DNA from: a virus
Virus record (IMG/VR): IMGVR_UViG_3300013119_000145
Span: 1 to 39,447 of that record
Length of the DNA stretch: 39,447 nt
Strand: one strand, 5' to 3'
Shown: positions 1 to 7,639 of the stretch, piece by piece
Numbering within the stretch: the first letter of the stretch is position 1
How the letters are laid out: the number at the start of each line of letters is the position of its first letter
Position numbers and translations under genes: made by a program
Notes under the pieces: generated by a model
Told to the model about the DNA's origin: nothing
What the model saw: the letters and a program-made list of their open reading frames with translations, nothing else
Databases searched by the model: none

Positions 1-2
1 AT

Positions 3-197
3 GATGATATAGGAGAAATAGTTAATGAGCTACCTATAGACTTAATATTTGCTGATACTCATTTACCTGCAACCAAGGTAGATATTATTAGAAGAAATTA
101 TTCAATTGATGATGAATTTAAAATAATAAATAAAGGTATTGCTAACTCAGAAGATATTGATTATGTTATATATCGTAACTTTGTTGATAGCATTTAA
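3..197 (+). CDS. C-terminal fragment of an unknown protein
   Basis: The window opens inside a reading frame that runs without a stop to TAA at 195-197 and gives about 64 residues ending in RNFVDSI. It begins upstream of the window, so neither start nor full length can be judged. The fragment is acidic and mixed in character, with no motif I recognise. Its stop overlaps the ribosome-binding site (TAAGGAG) of the following adhesin gene, so the two are probably cotranscribed. By position, next to a tail-fibre tip gene, it could be a tail or baseplate component, but that is only context. Confidence 0.6.
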   Translation, partial: DDIGEIVNELPIDLIFADTHLPATKVDIIRRNYSIDDEFKIINKGIANSEDIDYVIYRNFVDSI

Positions 198-209
198 GGA
201 GAACGTATA

Positions 210-1718
210 ATGGGTTGGGCATCACAATTAGTAAACTTATTCCACAATAAATTACGTAGCCACACTGATGGACGTAAGTGGAAATACAATGCAACAAAGG
301 GTGTATGGAAAACATATGTATCATCAACTGATAGTTCTAAATTAGCAATTGATGGTAAAGCAGCTAACTCATCTCTATTAGATGGTTACTCGGCTAGTCA
401 CTTTGCTACTAAGTCTGAATTGAATAATATTGATTTAAGTAGTAAAGCTAATGTATCACATAGTCATTCTAATTATTTAGAAAATACTAAATCTTTAACA
501 GTTGATGCTTCTGGTCATACTAGATTTGATCCAAAGGGCTATAATTTTGAAATTGATTCTGATAATAGTCATAGAACAGTATTTGATTTTAATATTGATG
601 GTACATCAAAATGGGCTATAGAAGTAAATGAAACAGGTCAATCAGATTTGTGTATCTTCGATCGAGGTTATGATTTAAATTTTAGAGTAAAAGCAACTCA
701 GATGCAACTAGATCATAGTATAAAATTAGGTAATGATACTAGGGCAGCATCTACTGCAGGGGCAGGAGCATTAAGATGGAATGGATCAAAAATTCAGAAC
801 TCTGATGGAAGTGAATGGAAATCAGTTGCATCAGAATTAGTAACAGAATCATTTAACTATACTGGATCACCTCAAAGATGGAATAAGCCCGCCGGAGTAA
901 CATCAATTGATGTTGTTATGTGGGGTGCTGGAGGAGGCGGCGGTAATCCGGGTGGACACGATGGAGGCGGTGGCGGATTTTCTTCTGGTACAATCAATGT
1001 TTCCAATGTCTCACATTTAGATTTTGTTGTAGGACAAGGCGGGGAAGGAGAAAATTCTTGGTTTAATACTGGCAATGGCAATGGTTGTGGTGGGGGATTA
1101 ACAGGAATCTTTACAACATTCGATAGTGATAGAGTTGCAACACATGGTCGATCAGTTATGATTGCTGGAGGCGGAGGCGGTGGTGGTAATTCTAATGGAG
1201 GTGGAGCTGGCACTGGGGGTGGCGCTTCTGGTTCTAGAGGAAATGGCGGTTCAGCAGGACATCCGGGAACACAATCGGCAGGGGGCACTATACCAAACTA
1301 TGGAAATGGAACATGCACATCAAATTGTTCTGGTCAACAGCTGAGAGGTGGTAATGGTTGCGGTGGTGGTGAAGGTAGCTATGGAGATGGTGGCTCTTGG
1401 CCTAGTAGATATTGGGGTGGTGTTTGGTCTGCAGGCGCTGGAGGAAATGGCTGTAATGCTGGTGGTGGTGGCGGCGGCTATTGGGGTGGTGCTGGAGGCG
1501 GCGGCTCCACCAATGGTGGCAATGGTTCAGGGGGATCTGGATATATAGGTGGTCATAGTACTGCTCCGGTGTCTGTGGCAAGTACATCAGGTAATGGAAT
1601 AACTAAAACACCAGCCGGCACAAGTAATGAATATTATCCAGGCGGTGATATTGGTTATGGAGCTAGTGCAGAACTTAATGGCGGTAATGGATATATAAGT
1701 ATTACATACTGGACATAG
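210..1718 (+). CDS. glycine-rich tail fibre tip / adhesin
   Basis: This 502-residue protein is a likely receptor-binding tail-fibre tip. The first ~230 residues are an ordinary mixed-composition region (N-terminus MGWASQLVNLFHNKLRS; SHSHSNYLENT near residue 85). From about residue 236 to the end it is dominated by runs of glycine (GGGGG blocks with Asn, Ser, Ala and Trp), with several cysteines in the second half (for example TCTSNC). Glycine-rich motifs of this sort form the polyglycine-II tip of T4-like gp38 adhesins; I infer the same kind of fold here, not direct homology. A strong Shine-Dalgarno (TAAGGAG, 195-201) supports the ATG at 210. The next gene begins 2 bases after the stop and resembles tail-assembly chaperones, which fits a fibre gene with its helper. 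The Gly-rich half should vary quickly between relatives. Confidence 0.75.
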   Translation: MGWASQLVNLFHNKLRSHTDGRKWKYNATKGVWKTYVSSTDSSKLAIDGKAANSSLLDGYSASHFATKSELNNIDLSSKANVSHSHSNYLENTKSLTVDASGHTRFDPKGYNFEIDSDNSHRTVFDFNIDGTSKWAIEVNETGQSDLCIFDRGYDLNFRVKATQMQLDHSIKLGNDTRAASTAGAGALRWNGSKIQNSDGSEWKSVASELVTESFNYTGSPQRWNKPAGVTSIDVVMWGAGGGGGNPGGHDGGGGGFSSGTINVSNVSHLDFVVGQGGEGENSWFNTGNGNGCGGGLTGIFTTFDSDRVATHGRSVMIAGGGGGGGNSNGGGAGTGGGASGSRGNGGSAGHPGTQSAGGTIPNYGNGTCTSNCSGQQLRGGNGCGGGEGSYGDGGSWPSRYWGGVWSAGAGGNGCNAGGGGGGYWGGAGGGGSTNGGNGSGGSGYIGGHSTAPVSVASTSGNGITKTPAGTSNEYYPGGDIGYGASAELNGGNGYISITYWT

Positions 1719-1720
1719 AT

Positions 1721-2107
1721 ATGAATAATATAGAAGAAGCTTTAGCACAATTAAATATAGTAGGTTATACACTAGATTATACCCCAACTAATGAAGAGGA
1801 TTTTTTGAATTCTTTTTCTATTAGCTTATATAATAATGATGGGAGTTTTGATAGGGTAAGTAATAATCCAAATGATTTTGGGGTAACTTGGGATTTGTTA
1901 GTAAATGCATCTAATTTATGCTACTTAAGAAAAAGAAGAAATTCTTTATTAAAAGAGACTGATAAAATTACTCTAAAATATTATTCAATGGGGGAACCGG
2001 TTCCTGTTGATGTAGCAACATATCAACAAGCCCTAAGAGATATTACAGAAACATTTTCATCACTGGATAATGTTGAATGGCCAGAAAAACCTAATACAAT
2101 AAAATAG
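1721..2107 (+). CDS. tail fibre assembly chaperone-like protein
   Basis: This 128-residue protein ends in a region resembling the phage tail-assembly chaperone domain (Phage_tail_APC type): an Arg-rich helix (LRKRRNSLLKETD), a Tyr/Gln-containing helix (TYQQALRDITE) and a terminal VEWPEKP. The order 'RxxLLxxTD ... YxQALRDI ... WPxKP' is the typical pattern of that domain. The N-terminal ~65 residues have no motif I recognise. It starts 2 bases after the adhesin stop, the usual place for a fibre-specific assembly factor, so I infer that it helps fold or attach the glycine-rich protein. The start has no strong Shine-Dalgarno and probably relies on translational coupling. Confidence 0.6.
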   Translation: MNNIEEALAQLNIVGYTLDYTPTNEEDFLNSFSISLYNNDGSFDRVSNNPNDFGVTWDLLVNASNLCYLRKRRNSLLKETDKITLKYYSMGEPVPVDVATYQQALRDITETFSSLDNVEWPEKPNTIK

Positions 2108-2123
2108 AATCAGGAGATTTTAA

Positions 2124-2750
2124 ATGACTACAAAATACATAGATGCACACTACTTTTTTCAGGCGGCAGGTGATATTGTTCCCTTAAACCTTTGGTTAGA
2201 TGAAAGCATAATTCCAGAGGTTGATGCATTAAATGCAGATGAATCAACCCATCACATTCGTTATGAGGCAAATGAAAATGCCGGAGGAGATGATGATCAT
2301 TATGGCCAGCGAGGTGGATATGAATATAATCATGTACCTTCCAACTGGGGTCTACCCTCCAATGCCTCTACGGTAAGTAGCCTATTATACAATAAAGGAG
2401 ACTACTTATTTCCTCACCGAGATAAGTGGCGCCACCTAAATGAAGATGGTTCATTCACCAATGAATTCAATGGGTTACGCTTGGTTAACTTCGTTAATAA
2501 AACATCTCAAACAGACTTTTGTTTTGTTGTTGACGGTAAGATTGTAGAACTTGAAAAGGGTAGATGGTATGCAATTAATACCCAACGAGTTCATTATGGT
2601 TTTTCATATGCCGATGGTATTTACCACTTAGGCTGTGATTTATCATTTGCTCCTAAACACCGAGCTCAAACTACTAAGTTCCTATTGGATAATATGGCTT
2701 TCCCTCAACCATTTGATGATAGAAAAGGTGTTGACTGTATGAGAAACTAA
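2124..2750 (+). CDS. 2OG-Fe(II) oxygenase-like protein (aspartyl hydroxylase-like fold), copy 1
   Basis: This 208-residue protein has the hallmarks of a cupin-fold 2-oxoglutarate/Fe(II) oxygenase: an HxD pair in FPHRDKW (H98, D100) and a distal histidine in TQRVHYGFS (H157), with an Arg two residues before it. Family members hydroxylate amino-acid side chains or small molecules; the substrate here is unknown. It starts with GDIVPLN near residue 16 and ends with GVDCMRN. Both features recur in the gene at 13920-14531 (ending GVDCTRN), so the two are close paralogues flanking the radical SAM block. The ribosome-binding site AGGAG (2112-2116) supports the start. GC content looks higher than in most genes downstream. 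Confidence 0.65.
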   Translation: MTTKYIDAHYFFQAAGDIVPLNLWLDESIIPEVDALNADESTHHIRYEANENAGGDDDHYGQRGGYEYNHVPSNWGLPSNASTVSSLLYNKGDYLFPHRDKWRHLNEDGSFTNEFNGLRLVNFVNKTSQTDFCFVVDGKIVELEKGRWYAINTQRVHYGFSYADGIYHLGCDLSFAPKHRAQTTKFLLDNMAFPQPFDDRKGVDCMRN

Positions 2751-2764
2751 AGTTTCTTAGGGGG

Positions 2765-2772
2765 TATAAATA
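2765..2772 (+). promoter_or_regulatory. T4-type late promoter (TATAAATA) before the radical SAM run
   Basis: An exact TATAAATA lies only 5 bases before the ATG of the first radical SAM gene. T4 late transcripts start about six bases after this box, so the RNA would begin at or next to the start codon. A purine-rich AGGGGG just upstream (2759-2764) is too far from the ATG (13 bases) for a normal ribosome-binding site. No other TATAAATA was seen up to 13864, so this may drive the whole run. Confidence 0.6.
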
Positions 2773-2777
2773 CCTTT

Positions 2778-4235
2778 ATGAATATACCTTTAGATAATGT
2801 AGAAGCGGACGCTCAGTTCCCAACGAAATCCTTTTGTGCCCTCCCTTGGATGCATCTCTCCACTAGACCTAATGGTCATATGAGAGTTTGCTGTACCGCC
2901 AATGCGAGTGCCGTGGCAGTTAATGCTGCCTCTAATGAAAAAACAGCTTCTGATATAGGAATCCTCAAGAACGACGACGGTATGCCAGCTAACCTAGCCC
3001 ATACCCCGCTTCTTGAGGCTTGGAATAATACCTATATGAGGACTATCCGAAAACAAATGCTTGCTGGGGAAAAGCCTGATTCCTGTATTAAATGTTTTAA
3101 AGAGGAAGAAGCTGGCCATAACTCTAAGCGTATTTGGGAAACTCGTAAGTGGCTTAAGAAGTTAGGCCTTGAAGATATCATTGGTGGTACTAAAGAAGAT
3201 GGTTCAATTGAGCCTCGTATTAGATATATTGATCTTCGACCAGGTACTAAATGCCAGCTTGCTTGTGTTATGTGTTCCCCTAATGATTCATCAGGGTGGG
3301 TGGTAGAACATAAGAAGATACACCCTAAGTTACAAAATGAAAACCTTGAAAAGACAATGAGGTGGGAAAAGGAAACCGGTAAGCTTAAAGAGATCGGGGC
3401 TTCATATGCCTGGCATAAGAATAATCCTACATTTTGGGATGACCTATACCAACAGATACCCACCCTTGAACAACTCTATTGGGCTGGAGGGGAACCTCTT
3501 ATTATTGAAGAACATTATACCCTCCTTCAAAAGATTATTGATGATGGCCATGCCTCTAAGATTGAATTAAGATATAACTCAAATGGTCTTGAATGGGAAG
3601 ATAACCTATTCGATCTATGGAAAGAATTTAAAGAAGTTATATTTCATTTTTCCATTGATGATATTGGAGATAGACTACACTTCGTTAGATATCCTACCCC
3701 TTGGGAAGATGCTGAAAAACAAATACATAAACTAGATAACTATCCCCACGGCAACCTTAAGTTAACTACAGCTTGGACAGGTATTGCCCTTAATATATTC
3801 TATCTCCCTGAATTTATTAAGTGGAAGCTAAAATCAAACTTTAAACTTCTTAATAAATGGCCATCCGGGGCGGGTATTTTCTCTTGTCACCTAGCCTATT
3901 GGCCACCTCAATTGAACCTTAAGGCCCTTCCGGAAGACTTTAAGATAGATATACGTAATAAGTTTGAAGAAGAATTCTTCCCTTGGCTTGAAGAGAATTG
4001 GGAGTTATGCACAGGGGTAGCTGAAGCAGGGGTATCATATGATAAGTGGAGGGACTCTGAATATGGTATTGCACGCTTTGAAGGCCTCCTTAACTTTATG
4101 GATGCTGATGATTGGTCTGTAAGGTTACCTGAAATGGCCGAATGGTGTTATACAGTGGCTGAACAAAGAAATTTAAATTTTAATGAAATATATCCAGAGA
4201 TGGATTGGTTGGAGTGGTATGATAAACGCAGTTAA
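2778..4235 (+). CDS. twitch-domain radical SAM protein 1 (N-terminal twitch type)
   Basis: A 485-residue radical SAM enzyme. The SAM-binding 4Fe-4S motif CxxxCxxC is at C159, C163 and C166, and GGEP at 237-240. Before the core is a Cys-rich N-terminal module: CALPW (C20), a CC pair (C38, C39) and CxxC (C103, C106). This is the arrangement of the 'N-terminal twitch' radical SAM family, in which the extra cysteines likely hold a second iron-sulfur cluster. The same module occurs in the genes at 6314, 7636 and 8657, and the 6314 protein is the closest paralogue (both have GIL-K/R-x-DDG and GGEPLIIEEH). The reaction is unknown; radical SAM enzymes with such auxiliary clusters often modify peptides. 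Losing the only upstream start would remove conserved C20, which supports ATG 2778. Base composition is richer in GC than in the radical SAM genes that follow. Confidence 0.85.
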   Translation: MNIPLDNVEADAQFPTKSFCALPWMHLSTRPNGHMRVCCTANASAVAVNAASNEKTASDIGILKNDDGMPANLAHTPLLEAWNNTYMRTIRKQMLAGEKPDSCIKCFKEEEAGHNSKRIWETRKWLKKLGLEDIIGGTKEDGSIEPRIRYIDLRPGTKCQLACVMCSPNDSSGWVVEHKKIHPKLQNENLEKTMRWEKETGKLKEIGASYAWHKNNPTFWDDLYQQIPTLEQLYWAGGEPLIIEEHYTLLQKIIDDGHASKIELRYNSNGLEWEDNLFDLWKEFKEVIFHFSIDDIGDRLHFVRYPTPWEDAEKQIHKLDNYPHGNLKLTTAWTGIALNIFYLPEFIKWKLKSNFKLLNKWPSGAGIFSCHLAYWPPQLNLKALPEDFKIDIRNKFEEEFFPWLEENWELCTGVAEAGVSYDKWRDSEYGIARFEGLLNFMDADDWSVRLPEMAEWCYTVAEQRNLNFNEIYPEMDWLEWYDKRS

Positions 4236-5385
4236 AGATAGATCTAAGAAGTTTCAAATAGTTTGGGATTTAGGCCGACGTTGTACATACGAGTGTTCAT
4301 ATTGTCCACCCAATAGAAGAAATAAATGGAGTCCTCTAGTAACACTTGACGAACTTAAAAAGAATATGTCAAATTTAGATGACTATATTAATTTAATGGA
4401 TTCGGTTAGATACGATACATTATTAAAAGGGTTATCATTTACTGGAGGTGAACCTACTATTCACCCAGACTTCTTTAAATTTATGAAATATTTAAAAGAA
4501 GAATATCCAACATACAAAAGAGCAATAACAACCAATGGTGTATTTGGGTTAAAAACACTAGAGTTATGTAAAAATTATATGGACACCGGAACCATATCAT
4601 ATCACCCGGAAGGTACCAATAAAGAAAAGAAAATGGTAATACATAATATTATGATATTAGGTAAAGAAAATAATTTTAAAGTTAATGTGATGTTTCATAA
4701 AGACTATTTTGATGAGTGTGTTGAATTATGTGCAAAATTAAAGAAAGAAAAGATACCATATGTTCCTAGAGTTATTGGTGATGAAGCAAATGATGACCAC
4801 GGTGTTAAAAAGGGATACGCTCATGTTTATACAATAGAACAGATGCAATGGTTTAAAAACTTTTGGAAAAAACCACCCGCCCCTAAACTTATTGATGGTG
4901 TCACACAGAAGGATTTAGGTAGACCATGTTGTGGTAATAGAGTATTCAAATATAAAGAAGATAACGAGTGGTATAATTCAAAGTTTTTATCTAATACAGA
5001 TTTTATTGGGTGGGGCTGTATGGTTAATTGGTATTTCATATATATAAACCAAGAACTTGATTTAGCTTGGACTCATCAAACATGTGGTGTTAATTTAGAT
5101 GGAGATGTAGCACCTTTAGGGAAATGGTCTGAATTCGATAAGGTGGTAGATACATTAGAAACACATATAATTGAAAATCGTAAGATACCAATGATAAGAT
5201 GCCCTAAACATTATTGTGGTTGTGGTATGTGTATCGATAAAGCAAAGGATGATATAACAGCAATTGAGTTATTTAATGAACATATCCATAGTATATCACC
5301 TATCATACAACCATTTAAAGAATATAGTATTAATGATAATGATAAATTGACTAAATGGGCGTTTAACAACTTGGATAAAAGATGA
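4219..5385 (+). CDS. radical SAM protein 2 (SYCP type with Cys-rich C-terminus)
   Basis: From ATG 4219 this is a 388-residue radical SAM protein. CxxxCxxC falls at C22, C26 and C29 (sequence CTYECSYC), and GGEP at 76-79, followed by TTNG, a normal radical SAM core order. The C-terminal third has many cysteines (CCGN, GWGC, TCG, then CPKHYCGCGMC), consistent with an auxiliary cluster domain of SPASM or twitch type. It most resembles the gene at 11795-12916, not its immediate neighbours. The chosen start has GGAG at 4211-4214 and overlaps the upstream gene by 17 bases; an in-frame ATG at 4183 would lengthen the overlap to 53 bases. Codon use is much more AT-rich than in the gene before it. The substrate is unknown. 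Confidence 0.82.
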   Translation: MINAVKDRSKKFQIVWDLGRRCTYECSYCPPNRRNKWSPLVTLDELKKNMSNLDDYINLMDSVRYDTLLKGLSFTGGEPTIHPDFFKFMKYLKEEYPTYKRAITTNGVFGLKTLELCKNYMDTGTISYHPEGTNKEKKMVIHNIMILGKENNFKVNVMFHKDYFDECVELCAKLKKEKIPYVPRVIGDEANDDHGVKKGYAHVYTIEQMQWFKNFWKKPPAPKLIDGVTQKDLGRPCCGNRVFKYKEDNEWYNSKFLSNTDFIGWGCMVNWYFIYINQELDLAWTHQTCGVNLDGDVAPLGKWSEFDKVVDTLETHIIENRKIPMIRCPKHYCGCGMCIDKAKDDITAIELFNEHIHSISPIIQPFKEYSINDNDKLTKWAFNNLDKR

Positions 5386-6002
5386 AAATAGAATTAGAAT
5401 TAACTTCGGCTTGTAATGCCAAATGTCCTTTATGCATGAGAACAGTGTTGATGGAAAGAAATCAACCAGTTCAAATTGATAATTATACAATAAAAGAAAT
5501 CGAAACATATTTTAAGGATATGGATCTTAAAGGAGCCACTATAAAGTTTTGTGGTGTATTAGGTGATCCTATTGCATGTAGAGATCTATATGCAATAACA
5601 GAATATTTCATTATAGAAAAAGATGTAAAAATTATAGAAGTATCAACCAATGCTGGGTTAAAGACCAAAGAATTTTGGTCTAAATTTGGCCAGATATCTA
5701 AAGTATCAGGTAAGAAATTAGAGGTTCATTTTGCAATTGATGGTCTTACTCGAAATGATTATAGAGTAGGAGTTGATCTTAAAAAGGTATGGAACAATGT
5801 TAATGCATATTTAGATGCAGGCGGCTCTGGTGTATGGCAATATATTGTATTCGATTATAATGAGCACGAATTAGAAGATGCTAAAAAATTATCTAAAAAG
5901 AAAGGTATGCGATTTATAACTCGCATTGCATGGAAGAATCAAATATCAAAAAGAGATAAGGCTAAAATTGTAAGAAAATCTATTAGGAGAAATTATGATT
6001 AG
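5382..6002 (+). CDS. radical SAM core protein 3a, lacking its SPASM domain
   Basis: This 206-residue protein is a nearly bare radical SAM core. CxxxCxxC is at C11, C15 and C18. The usual GGE motif is replaced by CGVLGDP (57-63), and STNAG and AIDGL follow at the expected distances. It stops just where the fused paralogue at 10743 goes on into a linker and SPASM-like domain; that missing part is encoded separately by the next gene, which overlaps by 8 bases. I infer that the two polypeptides form one split enzyme. The start overlaps the previous stop by 4 bases (ATGA). A single-base frameshift is unlikely because the partner has its own ribosome-binding site and the same split occurs again at 9823-10750. 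Confidence 0.8.
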   Translation: MKIELELTSACNAKCPLCMRTVLMERNQPVQIDNYTIKEIETYFKDMDLKGATIKFCGVLGDPIACRDLYAITEYFIIEKDVKIIEVSTNAGLKTKEFWSKFGQISKVSGKKLEVHFAIDGLTRNDYRVGVDLKKVWNNVNAYLDAGGSGVWQYIVFDYNEHELEDAKKLSKKKGMRFITRIAWKNQISKRDKAKIVRKSIRRNYD

Positions 6003-6321
6003 AGTACATAATATATCGTGTCAACATTTAGATAAAGATGAAATATTTCTCGGTGCGGATCATAGAGTATATCCATGTTGTTATTTGTATGATTCAAAAA
6101 TACAATTCGATGAAGATATTAAAAGAATCTACAACCATTATGGAGAAGATTTTAATAATTTAAAGGTACATACATTAAAAGAGATATTAGATAATCCTTG
6201 GTTTTCAGGTGAATTGGAGGAATCATTAAATAAAGACCACCCACTAAATTGTGCTAGATGTTGGAAGTCATGTGGTGATGGTGGAATTAGAAAAACAAAA
6301 AAGGAGGTTGATCGTGACTAA
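5995..6321 (+). CDS. stand-alone SPASM/twitch-like Cys-rich protein 3b
   Basis: This 108-residue protein has no radical SAM core but carries the Cys pattern of the C-terminal SPASM-like domain of the fused paralogue at 10743-11804: C9, then VYPCCY (C28, C29), then CxxCxxxC (C86, C89, C93). In the family such cysteines hold auxiliary 4Fe-4S clusters and form part of the substrate site. Its ATG lies within the end of the core gene, 8 bases of overlap, and AGGAGA a few bases upstream gives it an independent but coupled start. I infer that it docks on protein 3a. The end overlaps the next gene by 8 bases. Confidence 0.75.
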   Translation: MIRVHNISCQHLDKDEIFLGADHRVYPCCYLYDSKIQFDEDIKRIYNHYGEDFNNLKVHTLKEILDNPWFSGELEESLNKDHPLNCARCWKSCGDGGIRKTKKEVDRD

Positions 6322-7639
6322 TACTATGTGTCCACTCCCGTGGAATTCTATTAACCTAAGAAATAATGGTGATTTAAGAATTTGTTGTAATGCTAATTCA
6401 TACTCTGAACGTAAGGGTATATTAAGAAAGGATGATGGAACCCCATATAATGCTGGACATGATGATTGGAATGAAGCACGAAATTCTGAATTAGCAAAAG
6501 AAATAAGAGCAGATATGCTTAAAGGCGAGTGGAATCCTGAATGCGAGCGGTGTAGGCAGGAAGAAAATAGTGGTCTTAGATCCAGACGTGAATATGAATT
6601 AGCTGATTATGATATAGATTTAAAGCACGCATTGGAAATAACTAAGGAAGATGGTACACTTAATGTTGATAAACAAGATATTGAATATATGGATATTCGT
6701 TATGGCAATTTCTGTAATTTAAAATGTAGAATGTGTGGCCCGACTGATTCACATACATGGTATGGTGATTATGTTAAAATGACTAATAATACAACATATA
6801 AAGATACTCACGATATTATTGAGTTATGGAAAAAACCTAATGGTAAATATACCACTGAACAATATAATTGGTTTAAAGAACCAGATCATTACTGGTCCCA
6901 ATTTGATAAGCATACAGAAAACGTACAAAAGCTTTATATTGTTGGAGGGGAACCTTTAATTATTGAAGAACATGTTGAGTCATTACAAAGGTTAGTTGAT
7001 TCAGGTAAAGCAGAAAATATTGAAATAGAATATAATAGTAATTTAACTAATATTACTAATCGTATGCTTAAGTTATGGGAGGAATTTTTCTGTATAAGAA
7101 TTGGAGCCAGTATTGATGGGTATGGTAAAGTATTTGAATATCAAAGACCACCTGGGAATTGGGAATCAGTATATAAAAACTTAAAGAAACTTAACGATAA
7201 TGATGATGTTAACTTTAAACTTTGGAATACATACACTGTTACAGTATTTAATGTATTCCATTTTCCTGAGTTCATTAGATGGAAGTTGGAGGATTCAGGT
7301 TTAGATAATTTTAATAGCCCATCATCACCTAGACCTACTATTTCTGAGCATATGTGTCACGGCCCAAAATATTATAATATTAAAGTACTACCTAACATGA
7401 TTAAAGACGAAATTGAAGATGTTTATGAAGACTATATTGAATGGGTATATACAACAGACTTTAATGATAATATTAAAAACCACTATAAGGATGTATTAAG
7501 AGGTGTGGTTAAATTTATGAAATCTGAAGATTATTCTAATCACTATAATGACTTTATTAAGCATACTAAAGAATTGGATATCATTAGAAACCAAAACATC
7601 ATTGATATAGTACCACAATATAAAGAGATGTTTGAATGA
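6314..7639 (+). CDS. twitch-domain radical SAM protein 4 (N-terminal twitch type)
   Basis: A 441-residue paralogue of the protein at 2778. From the GTG at 6314 the N-terminal twitch cysteines are C6 (CPLPW), C24/C25 (CC) and C77/C80, then the radical SAM CxxxCxxC at C134, C138 and C141 and GGEP at 211-214. The GTG start is chosen because AAGGAGG ends 6 bases upstream; an ATG at 6326 would sit 18 bases from that site. An upstream in-frame extension is possible but would add residues not present in paralogues. The start overlaps the stand-alone SPASM gene by 8 bases. Its mid-region keeps the same order as the 2778 protein, including FPEFIRWKL, matching LPEFIKWKL there. Function beyond radical SAM chemistry is unknown. 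Confidence 0.83.
   Translation: MTNTMCPLPWNSINLRNNGDLRICCNANSYSERKGILRKDDGTPYNAGHDDWNEARNSELAKEIRADMLKGEWNPECERCRQEENSGLRSRREYELADYDIDLKHALEITKEDGTLNVDKQDIEYMDIRYGNFCNLKCRMCGPTDSHTWYGDYVKMTNNTTYKDTHDIIELWKKPNGKYTTEQYNWFKEPDHYWSQFDKHTENVQKLYIVGGEPLIIEEHVESLQRLVDSGKAENIEIEYNSNLTNITNRMLKLWEEFFCIRIGASIDGYGKVFEYQRPPGNWESVYKNLKKLNDNDDVNFKLWNTYTVTVFNVFHFPEFIRWKLEDSGLDNFNSPSSPRPTISEHMCHGPKYYNIKVLPNMIKDEIEDVYEDYIEWVYTTDFNDNIKNHYKDVLRGVVKFMKSEDYSNHYNDFIKHTKELDIIRNQNIIDIVPQYKEMFE

Noticed and set aside
872-1288. Long minus-strand open frame rich in proline
   Set aside because: It is the antisense of the glycine-rich adhesin; GGN codons read backwards give proline, and it has no ribosome-binding site.
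1162-1548. Additional plus-strand frames within the Gly-rich region
   Set aside because: Low-complexity Gly codons keep other frames open; the translations are Val/Met/Ala-rich without any motif.
2742-2757. Hairpin AGAAAC-TAAA-GTTTCT at the end of the first oxygenase gene
   Set aside because: The stem is AT-rich, overlaps the stop codon and lacks a T-run, so I do not call it a terminator.
3032-3463. 143-codon minus-strand frame opposite the first radical SAM gene
   Set aside because: Entirely opposite a gene with clear catalytic motifs; no promoter or ribosome-binding site.
5982-6002. Frameshift explaining the core/SPASM split
   Set aside because: The second gene has its own ATG and AGGAGA, and the same split recurs at 10433-10443, so a sequencing or assembly error is unlikely.
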